Shown here one piece after another: positions 46,501 to 56,298 of a DNA stretch of 64,000 nt. The notes under the pieces are model-generated. The model saw nothing but the letters and a program-made list of their open reading frames with translations, had not been told where the DNA came from and did no database searches. The translations under genes and the position numbers were made by a program. The DNA comes from Corythucha ciliata (taxonomy: Eukaryota; Arthropoda; Insecta; Hemiptera; Tingidae): contig CM075943.1 in the NCBI GenBank assembly GCA_038030265.1, positions 31,248,001 through 31,312,000 on the forward strand, read 5' to 3'. Position 1 is the stretch's first letter. The number at the start of each line of letters is the position of its first letter.

Positions 46501-48802
46501 ATGGACAAGAACGTGCGGGGGAGAAAAAGTGCGATGTGGGAGCACTTCGAACAGGACCTATCTGGGGCCGTATTTCGGAGCCGTGTGAAAATGCCGCAAA
46601 AAGCGGTTGCTATGGAGGGATAATGTTATTTCTTATTCGGCGTCCTTGGATCCCGCTTGCGGCATTTTTTCCCGACCGTTCAGAATAAGGCCCCTGGGGG
46701 CCTATTCTCTAACAACAAGCAATATTTTTTTCGCCAGCCATGTGTTTATTTCATTCAGTTGTTTGAAGAAAATTAATGAAATAAACATATGACTTCGAAA
46801 AAGCTATTGCTTCGGAGTTATAGAATAGGCCCCCTGGTCTTGCGAAATTCAATATTTGCAAGAGAAAATTTAGTTTTAAGAGCACAGTGAGCAACCTCAA
46901 AAAACATATGGTTCGCTGTCATCCTACAGTGGCTGTGGCGAATTTGACAGACAGCATTGAGCAGGTGTCACGACTTCAGAGTGACTCCTGCCGTACATTC
47001 ACCCCGTCGAAACTGAAATAGAAACTGATCCCACCAGTGAACCTTCAACTTCAGCACAAAGTGAGTCCTCGTCCGCTGCAAATCAAGGAAGCCCTAGCTT
47101 TCGGGCACTGAACTTTCCCTGTTCTTCGCGGAAAACGCAGGCCAAAATATCCCAGTTCGTGGGAAGAAAAATTACCAAGACGGCCAAAGAGGCAATCGAT
47201 AACGCTTTGTTGGGCCTCTTCACCCACGATTATCAACCTTTTTCAGTCGTGTCTGACAGTGGATTCCAGGATTTTGTGCGAAAGCTAAATCCAGATTACC
47301 AGCTTCCTTCGCGAGAAAGAATTTCAAGGACAATGATTCCAGTGAAATTCGAGGAGACCAAGTTAAAATTGCGTTCTCTCTTTGAAGGTGTCTCCGCAAT
47401 GTGTATTACCACCGACTGTTGGACATCCCGGAACAACGACAGTTTCATCGGTCTGACAGCCCACTTTATTGTTGAGGATCAGTTTCTGAACCCCCTTCTT
47501 ACCTGTCAAGCCATCTACGAAGGGCACACCACAGCCAACTTGACGAAATTCATCAAGGCGACGTTAGAAGAATGGGACGTTTCAGATAAAGTACTGTTTG
47601 CAGTATCTGATAATGCTCCAAACGTCTTAGGAGCTCTTAAGAACTTGCATTTTAAGTATAGTGGATGTGCAGCCCACAAGCTAAATTTGATCGTCGATGC
47701 GGCTCTGCAGAAATCGGACGTCCAGTGCCTGATACAAAAAGTAAAACGGGTTGTAAGCCACTTTCGAATGTCGACTAACGCCTGGATTAAGCTTCGCGAA
47801 TGCCAATTAAAAGAAGGAGTGGTGACTCCAAAAAAACTCATAAATTCCGTTCCAACACGGTGGAACTCGACTCTGTTCATGCTGCGGAGATTTGTCGAAC
47901 TTGACGTTTATGTCAAGACCGCAGTGGCACACGTCGATGCAGATTTGCCGATTTTGACATCCCATGAGTGGACTTTAGCTCGGAAATTGTGTTTCATTCT
48001 AGAACCATTCGAGCAAATGACAAATACTCTGAGCCTTCAGAGATATCCCCCAGCATCGTCTTTGATTCTAATGGTGAGAGGGCTCAACGAATTACTTCGT
48101 GAGTATGCCTGTGATGCTGAATTTGACATTGTTAAGTCCGTCACGGAATGCCTCCGGACTGAAATTGGCAGAATCGATCGCTTCGGTCAAATAGAATCTA
48201 GTGGGTCGTTTTCAACGTGCACATTTCTTGACCCAAGATTTAAAATGGTGGCTTTTACCGACACAAGTGCAGCTGAAATGGCGAAAACAAAAGTAAAGTC
48301 TCTTCTCATGGAAAAATTGAGCAACCGACACGAAGCATCGAATAGTTCCGATATTGAATTGGAAAGTACCACCGTCTGTTCGAAGAAAGATATATGGACT
48401 TCATTTATTGAATCCAAGTCGAAAAAAAAATGCCTTGTTCGTAAGTATATTTGTGGATATTCTCTTTGTTGAAAGTGTTGAACAACACGGAAAAAAATAT
48501 TTTTTCTTTACAGAGACAGCTGAAAGTAGTGCTCTCATAGAGCTTCAAAGGTATATGGAAGCACCGTGCTCTCCTCTCCAGGAGAACCCCATCCAATGGT
48601 GGCACAACAATCGCCATAATTTTCCACATCTTTATTTAGTAGCAAAGGAACGGCTTTGCGTCGTCGCGACTTCCGTACCTTGCGAACAGCTACTTTCAAA
48701 GGCTGGGATGGTGATTTCAGAGAGGAGGAGCCAATTTTCACCTGAAAAGGCTAAAATGTTATTATTTTTAAATGCTAACCTGAAAATTGTAAATAGATTC
48801 TG
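46501..48802 (+). pseudogene. hAT transposase (BED finger, DDE core, dimerisation domain), broken
   Basis: The ATG at 46501 begins a BED-type domain (KSAMWEHF). This is cut at about 46565 by MITE sequence and resumes at about 46838 with the second half (CKRKFSF...LKKHMVRCHP). The first Cys of the finger appears replaced by Phe in AKFNIC. A one-base frameshift lies between about 46975 and 47005. From about 47006 the frame is open to a 73 bp GT-AG intron (48441-48513) and on to the stop at about 48802. The core shows TTDCWTSRNN, VSDNAPN and CAAHKLN. The C-terminal hAT dimerisation block (PIQWWHNN, CEQLLSKAG) is intact. It is inactive as a single protein, but the core is well preserved. Confidence 0.88.
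46566..46833. mobile_element. Two adjoining GGCC-type MITEs inside the hAT BED domain
   Basis: Positions 46566-46697 form one hairpin (ends GGCCGTATTTCG and TAAGGCCCC). Positions 46694-46834 form a second (GGGGCCTATTCTCT and AGAATAGGCCCC). CTGG occurs on both sides (46562-46565 and 46834-46837), and joining across it brings the BED reading frame back into register. The second resembles the MITEs at 54520, 59344 and 61922 only in its first bases. Confidence 0.75.
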
Positions 48803-48803
48803 A

Positions 48804-48858
<55 letters not shown>

Positions 48859-49759
48859 GTTACTTTTATTTTTCAAATAACCACTGAAAAAATTGTAAAC
48901 ATTGTTTTTTGTAGTGATTGCAATTTATGATTTATGGAAAGTTAAGACTTGTAACGGCCAACTGTCCTCAATCAAGAATATATAAAAAGTCAGGTATACA
49001 CAATTACTTTCCCCTGCGTACGAAATCCGTAAAAGTCAAATAAAAAATAAGAAGGGAAGTATACTATAGTTTGACAACTTACTGGTGGACTGGCGAGGCT
49101 CAAAAATCCAGTTTATATTCTGAACACATGTGTTGAAAACATATTGGATTTTTTATCCCCTCCGTGCCGCCAGTAAGTTGTTAAACAGATAAATAATGCA
49201 TTTTTCAATAAATTGGATTCACTAAAATAACAGTATAATATTCTCTTAGCTGTCTTGAATGACATGGTGAAAAAGGAAATGTTCGCATGGTAAAAAATAA
49301 CAAGAGGAACTCGAACAGAAGTAACGTCTGGGAACTGATGCGAGAAACGGGTAGGTAAAGGAACTGCAGGAACGGGTAACTGTTGAAACGTTCCCGTTAC
49401 AAGTGAAAACGTTCCTGCAGTTCCTTTACCTAGTACCCGTTCCTCGCATCAGTTCCCAGACGTTACTTCTGTTCCAGTTCCTCTTGCCACTTCTAATCTT
49501 TTCAGTTCAATTCTTTTCCACACTGAGTGGGGTCGGGGTGCTTAGTTTGAACGAAGAGCGGTAGAGTTCATATTTATTTTAGTCAGTTCCTGACGTTCTT
49601 GTCCCTCCCACTGGTTCCCCGCTTGAATCGGCTCTCCTCGTCTCTCCGTTCCTCGGTCACTGTTAATTCCGATGCTCTGTCACTGTACGTTCCCGTTCCT
49701 GTAGGGTATTAGGTTCCAAGTAACCTTGACATGAGAAACGTCGCACCCCTAATTTAATT

Positions 49760-50095
49760 CTACAACTAGCTTACAATAAACCATAAAAGTATAAGATTTC
49801 AAAATTACCTTGTTCCTAGAAAAAGCGAGAAAAACTTAAGATTTATTCCACTTCCCATAAAGAAAACACTGAACTGATAACACGAATGCCTTCCGAAAGA
49901 TAAGATATAAAAAATCCTGATTAGCTGCACGCTTCTAATTATGCTCATCTGAATGAAAATGACGATTATGCCGACTCGGGAGGTTACGCTTGACAAGGTT
50001 GCAACACCAGAGATAGCGACCCTCTAGAAAAATACTTTTTTCGGTTTTTTAAAATAGTTTTGAGGTCATAAGAGGTACGCCGCGGGAAGTTTCGG
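49760..50095. other. No feature seen between hAT and non-LTR element
   Basis: This is AT-rich sequence. The true 5' end of the non-LTR element may lie in the last few tens of bases, but I found no target duplication matching the sequence after the poly-A at 60002. Confidence 0.4.
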
Positions 50096-50195
50096 ACGCG
50101 GACTGCGTGCTCTCATTTGTTTTTTGTGCGGGACCGTCGGAACTTTGAAGGAAAGTGAGGTGAAAGTTTGGCGAGCGTGAGTGGGCTGGGGGGGC

Positions 50196-51373
50196 ATGGA
50201 GGATAAGCCCCGTGATAGCGGAAGTTTAGAGGTTTCGGCCTCTAAACTGAAGCTCAAAGACTCGGGGGATGAAAATCCGTCCTTGAGCAGAACCCCGAGC
50301 GCCAAGGCGGGGGCAGGGATCGTTTCAGCGACCCGCCCAAATTTAGGTAAAACTGATGAGGGGAATGATTTCCGCAGTATACCGAGCACCAGCTCAATGG
50401 CAGGGACCGCTTTAGCGACCCGCCCAATGTTAGGAAGAGTAAGGCCGGTGGGAGAGACCTCGGATAGTGAGGGTCCATTCGAAGAGCCATGTCGCCACCG
50501 ACAAGGAAGAGAGTCGAGGAGAAATATGAGAAGGGCGGCGAAAGCCAGGAAGGCAATGGAGGAGAGAGAGAAAGGGAAAATCCTAACCAGCTTCCAATCC
50601 CGTTTTCAAAATCGACGGGCTGAGCTGGAACAACGAGCACATCAGGAGAAACAGGTACAGGCACAAATCAGTAAACGGCAGAGGTCAGTGTCACAGTCAA
50701 CGCCCCCGGATACCAAGGCTCCAGTAAAGAAGCCTAGGGGGGAGGGGGCGGTGACCGACACTAGGGTCACGAAACTAAAAGAATCGGCTAGGGCAAAAGT
50801 GTGTGAGGTCAAAGAGGCCAGAGAACCTTTTGAGGTCGAGGAGGTTTTAGAGATCAGAAAGTGGATTTGCACGAGGCAAATAGAGAAGAAATGTAGGGCC
50901 GCCCTGGTCAACACGGGTCTGGTACATGACAGTAAGATTTTTGTACTCACCTGTGAAACGGCCGAGGAGGCGGGGAGGATCGTGGAGCTTTTGCAGGAGG
51001 AGGGGAAAACCCGGAATTGGTGATTTGTAGGCTACCGGACCTACCGATTCCTAGCCGAATAAGGGCGATGGTATCGGGCTTAGTGATGTCCAAGGAGACC
51101 GTGATCCCCCATATGGAGCTCACCAACTGGAAGAGAGGATTTTCATTCGAGGAGTGGAAGATGGTGGGTTTTGAGCAAGACCCCACGGGTGAGAGGGTGC
51201 AAATCACCTTCGAGGTACCTAAGAAGGACGCTGAGGAAATTAAGAAGGAGCCCATGGTGGGTATTGAACTCTTTAAAGTCAGGTTTAGAGTTCTGCCTAA
51301 CAGGTGGATGGTGAAATGGACATCGAGGGTCAGATATGGAAGTGGACCCGGTAGGAACTCCAAGGCCAGCTGA
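50196..51373 (+). pseudogene. Non-LTR ORF1, unit 1
   Basis: ATG at 50196 (MEDKPRDSGSLEVSASKL) opens 275 codons rich in Ser, Pro and charged residues, with a Lys/Arg/Glu coiled stretch (RRNMRRAAKARKAMEEREK). A frameshift near 51018 ends the frame. The following frame (51017-51373) continues with GFSFEEWKMVGFEQD and ITFEVPKKDAEE, resembling the C-terminal domain of ORF1 proteins in this group (DUF4780-like, tentative). Nucleic-acid binding is the usual role. No CCHC knuckles are visible. Confidence 0.65.
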
Positions 51374-51474
51374 GGGAGCGGAGGGGCAGATAGCGACACA
51401 GCAACGGGGGGGGGGGGGAATCCTCACCGTCCATGAGTTGGAGGATGACCTGTTGCTGGGCTCGCCGAAGTGAG

Positions 51475-54400
51475 GTGCGTCCAGGCAAACTTGCAGCACA
51501 GTAGAACCGCGGCTGCGGATGTAGCGGTCCTGATGAGTAGGGTAAGTTTTGAGGTGGGCCTGTTCTAGGAGCCGTATGTCTCAGGGAACAGGGTGTGTTA
51601 TCTTAGAAATAAGGATTATAAGATTTTTAATACTGAGGGAGACCTGGCTCCGAGAGCATGTGTGGCTGTGTTGGCGAATTTTAACCCGGTACAGTTACGC
51701 CCCTTCGGAACCAGGGATCTCATTGCGGTCAGTTTCAGGGCAACCCTGCGAAATCAAGAGGTCAAGGAGGTCGTCGTAGTACAGAGCGATGGAGGAGGAT
51801 GGCGTACCAGCGGAGCTTGAGAATCTCTGCTCCCACTGCCGGACAACAGGGAAGCTGCTAGTGGTCGGAGCCAACGCGAATGCCCACCACCTAGGGTGGG
51901 GGTCGTCGAACGTAAACCGACCGGGGGAGCAGCTAATGGAGGATTTGGTAAGAATAGGTATTTTTGTGGAGAATAGGGGGGATGAGCCCACCTTTGTAGT
52001 TAGGAACAGGCAAGAGGTCATTGACGTGACCCTGAGCCTGGGGAGTATGGGTAGGCTAATTAGTAACTGGAGGGTGCAAGAGGGGGTGATAACGTCGAAC
52101 CACCGACCTATTATGTTCACAGTAGGAGCCGAAGGAGACAAAGCGGAACCCGGACGAAACCCCAGACATACCGACTGGGAAAGGTTCGAGCGGGAGGTAG
52201 GAAGAATGGTGGCGACCGGGGGGTTATCCATTGACGAAGAGGAAAGAGAGGTAAGGGAAATACTAACAGAAGCGTTTCAGGTGGCCTGCCCAGAGCGAAG
52301 GAGGAAGCCCAAAAAATCCGCTTGGTGAGGCCTAGGGCTCCGCTTGCTCAAAAAGCCGACCAGAGCGGCCGCGGAAACCGCGAAGGCAACAGGGAACGAC
52401 GAGGACTGGGAGGCCTACCACGCGGCTAGGAAAGCATACAAGACTGGAATTCGCCGCGCCAAGAAAGATACATGGAGGACCTATTGCGAAAAAATTGAGG
52501 AGACAGGAGAGGCGGCGAGACTCGTTCGTATTGTACGGTCAGAACCGAATGGAAATGTAGGGTCACTAACGCTTCCGGACGGCGGTTCGGTGGTTGATGG
52601 ATTAGGTATCGCGACACACTTACTAAATACTTACTTTCCAGGGTGCAGGAGCGAGGAGGTCGTGCCACTTAGGGGTGGAACTGAGGACGAAGAGAAGTGC
52701 AATAGATGCGACGTGGTGATCTCAAGGGAGCGATTCAACTGGGCACTCAGCTCCATGGGACCCTACAAGGCAGCAGGATTGGACGGAATACACCCGTGCG
52801 CCATCCAGCATGCCGGGGGGAGGCTTCAGGAAAGGATAAGACGACTCTTCGTCAGGTGCCTGGCTTTTTTGGATATTGAAGGGACTTTTAATAGGGTACA
52901 TAGGGAGTGTATTTTGGCAACTCCAGGGCACTTTGGGGTGGAGCCGAGGATGATTCAATGGATAGACTACTCGTTGAGTCATAGGTGGGTGGTCGCTAAG
53001 GTGGGCGGCGATAGGGTAGAAAAACGAGCCAGTAGGGGGGTGCCCCAGGGCTCAAGCCTCTCGCCTCTGCTCTGGATACTTGTGGTAGATAGTCTTGTAA
53101 GGGAATTAGAGGAAAAGGGCTTTTATGCGCAATTTTTTGCGGATGACGGGGCCATAGTGGTTAGGGGGAAAGACTTATCCACACTGTGTTCCCTCATGAG
53201 GGGGGCGGTGGGGGTAGTCGAGGCATGGTGTAGGCCTAGGGGTCTCACAATAAACCCCAGTAAGATGAATATGGTGTTGTTCACTCACAAGAGAAAAAGG
53301 GAGTGATGGCAATAAATCCACTTTCGGAGAGAGGTCATCGCCTTCTCAAAGCAGGTTAAGTATTTGGGAGTCATATTGGATGAGAAGTTAAGGTGGAAAG
53401 AACACGTAGACAGCGTTTACAAGAAAGCTGTGGTGGCCTTTCACCAATGTAGACAAATTGTGGGGAAGACCTGGAGCCTGAAACCACGGGTCATGAAGTG
53501 GATATACACAGGAATCATCCGACCACGCATCCTGCACGGGGCGGCCGCATGGTAGAGGGGGATAGAGAAGGGAGGGGGGCGGGGCGGATAGGCTCGCAAA
53601 AATACAAAGGCTTGCTTGCCTGGCGATTTTGGGGCCATTCCGGACAACCCCTACGAGGGTCATGGAAAGATTACTAGGCCTGAAGCCCCTGGACATTGAA
53701 GTCAGGGGTCGGGCACTTGAAGTTGCCTACAGGTTGAGATGCCAGGGAGGCCTAAAGCGGGTCAGGCAGGGCCAATGGGACTGGGAAGGGGAACTAAATA
53801 GAGTATCCCGTCCTCGGCACTTAGGTCGGATTACGTGGTTAAAACGAACGACTTCTCGACCAAAATCAAACAGAGAGTCATTGTGAGAGAAGAGGGTTGG
53901 GAACCCCGGCAAGGGGAGCTGGTGTGTTACACGGACGGCTCCAAGAAGGGTCAGGAAGGGCCGACCGGAGCTGGAATTTTCGTGCCGGAGCTGGGGGTGG
54001 AAATAAGTATCCCGCTAGGGGGACACACCACAGTTTTCCAGGCCGAGGTAGTAGCGATCGATGCTTGTATTCGGGAGCTACTGAAGCGGAAAGTGACAGG
54101 TAGGGCAATCGGTATCTACTCTGACAGCAGGGCGGCGCTGGGGGCGATCACCAAACCCGTGGCCCAGCGGCCGTGGCGAGTTGCAGAGTGGGGATACGGG
54201 ACCTCCAAGGCGAAGGGAACTCCCTAACGTTGGGATGGATCCCGGGTCATAGAGGATGGCAGGGAAATGAAAAAGCAGACGAGCTGGCCAAGCGTGGCGC
54301 GGACCAGCCGGTAATAGGGCCTGAACCATCGGTGGGCATTGCCTGAAGGGTGGTCTTGAGGGAGATAAGGGCCTGGGCCAGTGACCAAGCTCTGAGGAGA

Positions 54401-54921
54401 TGGCGGACTGAACCCGGGTGCCGGCAAGCAAAACTGGGAATCAATGAGGAAGACCAGGAAGCTTCGGCATGGTTGCTGGGACTAACACGGTTTAAGCTTA
54501 GGCGGATAGTAGGGATGTAGGGCCTATTTTTTGAAAGTACTTTCCAACTCTACATTTGCCCTCTTCAAATTTGTCACATGGGAAGACTTAGAAAAAGTTC
54601 AAAGTGAAAAGAGAAGAGTTGAAAAGTACTTTCAAAAAACAGGCCCCCGATAACAGATGGTGTGTAGTAATGGCGACCGGCTTCACGAAAAATGCGTTTC
54701 ACTCCCTCCACTTGTTCCTACCTCCATGGTCCACTCACTCATGGAAATAAATTTGCTGGGACTAACACGGGTTAAGCTTAGGCGGATAGTAGGGATGGAT
54801 ACAGGACATTACGCCCTTAACAGGCATCTGTCAATCATGGGGGCAGTAGGGGAGCCCGACTGCGAAAGATGTGGGGAGGCTGAGGAAACCGCGGTGCACG
54901 TCGTATGCGAGTGTGACGGCT
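51475..54921 (+). pseudogene. Non-LTR ORF2, unit 1 (endonuclease, RT, RNase H)
   Basis: The endonuclease begins with VQANLQHSRTAAADVAVLM, hits a TAG at 51566-51568 before EPYVS, and shifts frame near 51785. It includes GANANAHHLGWGSSN and SNHRP, where SDH is usual. A TGA at 52326-52328 separates it in-frame from the RT (52344-53306). The RT has KAAGLDGIHP, then jumps directly from RRLFVRCLA to FLDIEGTFNRV. Roughly 100 residues of the finger region are missing. RGVPQGSSLSPLLW and FFADDGAIV follow. RNase H (53835-54300) has YTDGSKKG, FQAEVVA, YSDSRAA and GNEKADELA, with a frameshift near 54220. Unit 1 ends within the Cys-His motif. Confidence 0.85.
54518..54752 (+). mobile_element. 235 bp GGGGCCTATTTTTT insertion in ORF2, unit 1
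   Basis: Positions 54520-54651 form a hairpin MITE with arms GGGCCTATTTTTTGAAAGTA and complement. About 100 bp of further sequence follows, ending GGAAATAAAT. A 45 bp segment of ORF2 is present on both sides (54473-54517 and 54753-54797) with one difference. The same 235 bp composite occurs outside the retrotransposon at 61922-62159, so it is an independent repeat. Confidence 0.8.
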
Positions 54922-55022
54922 ACGCGGACTGCGTGCTCTCATTTGTTTTTTGTGCGGGACCGTCGGAACTTTGAAGGAAAGTGAGGTGAAAGTTTGGCGA
55001 GCGTGAGTGGGCTGGGGGGGGC

Positions 55023-56140
55023 ATGGAGGATAAGCCCCGTGATAGCGGAAGTTTAGAGGTTTCGGCCTCTAAACTGAAGCTCAAAGACTCGGGGGACGAA
55101 AATCCGTCCTTGAGCAGAACCCCGAGCGCCAAGGCGGGGGCAGGGATCGTTTCAGCGACCCGCCCAAATTTAGGTAAAACTGATGAGGGGAATGATTTCC
55201 GCAGTATACCGAGCACCAGCTCAATGGCAGGGACCGCTTTAGCGACCCGCCCAATGTTAGGAAGAGTAAGGCCGGTGGGAGAGACCTCGGATAGTGAGGG
55301 TCCATTCGAAGAGCCACGTCGCCACCGACAAGGAAGAGAGTCGAGGAGAAATATGAGAAGGGCGGCGAAAGCCAGGAAGGCAATGGAGGAGAGAGAGAAA
55401 GGGAAAATCCTAACCAGCTTCCAATCCCGTTTTCAAAATCGACGGGCTGAGCTGGAACAACGAGCACATCAGGAGAAACAGGTACAGGCACAAATCAGTA
55501 AACGGCAGAGGTCAGTGTCACAGTCAACGCCCCCGGATACCAAGGCTCCAGTAAAGAAGCCTAGGGGGGAGGGGGCGGTGACCGACACTAGGGTCACGAA
55601 ACTAAAAGAATCGGCTAGGGCAAAAGTGTGTGAGGTCAAAGAGGCCAGAGAACCTTTTGAGGTCGAGGAGGTTTTAGAGATCAGAAAGTGGATTTGCACG
55701 AGGCAAATAGAGAAGAAATGTAGGGCCGCCCTGGTCAACACGGGTCTGGTACATGACAGTAAGATTTTTGTACTCACCTGTGAAACGGCCGAGGAGGCGG
55801 GGAGGATCGTGGAGCTTTTGCAGGAGGAGGGGAAAACCCGGAATTGGTGATTTGTAGGCTACCGGACCTACCGATTCCTAGCCGAATAAGGGCGATGGTA
55901 TCGGGCTTAGTGATGTCCAAGGAGACCGTGATCCCCCATATGGAGCTCACCAACTGGAAGAGAGGATTTTCATTCGAGGAGTGGAAGATGGTGGGTTTTG
56001 AGCAAGACCCCACGGTGAGAGGGTGCAAATCACCTTCGAGGTACCTAAGAAGGACGCTGAGGAAATTAAGAAGGAGCCCATGGTGGGTATTGAACTCTTT
56101 AAAGTCAGGTTTAGAGTTCTGCCTAACAGGTGGATGGTGA
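55023..56140 (+). pseudogene. Non-LTR ORF1, unit 2
   Basis: The first 275 codons are the same as unit 1 apart from a Cys-to-Arg change (EEPCR/EEPRR). The same frameshift lies near 55845. This unit has an additional one-base loss near 56013 (CCCACGGTGAG against CCCACGGGTGAG), so the downstream domain breaks into another frame. Confidence 0.65.
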
Positions 56141-56298
56141 AATGGACATCGAGGGGTCAGATATGGAAGTGGACCCGGTAGGAACTCCAAGGCCAGCTGA
56201 GGGAGCGGAGGGACAGATAGCGACACAGCAACGGGGGGGGGGAATCCTCACCGTCCATGAGTTGGAGGATGACCTGTTGCTGGGCTCGCCGAAGTGAG

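Larger units (their letters stand above)
45415..49751 (+). mobile_element. hAT DNA transposon (ZBED-like), complete ends
   Basis: This is a 4337 bp element with ends TAGGGGTGAGGC and GCGCACCCCTA-type (right end ...GTCGCACCCCTA). ATTTAATT occurs directly outside on both sides (45407-45414 and 49752-49759), the 8 bp duplication typical of hAT. Repeated CGTTCC/GGAACG motifs lie near both ends. A larger inverted pair lies at about 45636-45730 and 49080-49190, and a local hairpin at 49309-49490. It encodes one transposase on the plus strand. A T-run of about 48 bases (48809-48856) follows the gene. Confidence 0.9.
50096..54921 (+). mobile_element. Non-LTR retrotransposon, I-group (LOA-like), unit 1, 3'-truncated
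   Basis: This is the first of two head-to-tail units with a 4826 bp period. It holds ORF1, an APE-type endonuclease, a reverse transcriptase with the FADD site, and an RNase H, which is the I/LOA-group order. It stops inside the C-terminal CCHC region of ORF2, where the second unit begins at a shared ACGCGG. It contains several stops and frameshifts, all of those I checked also present in unit 2. Group assignment is from domain order and RT patterns. Confidence 0.85.
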
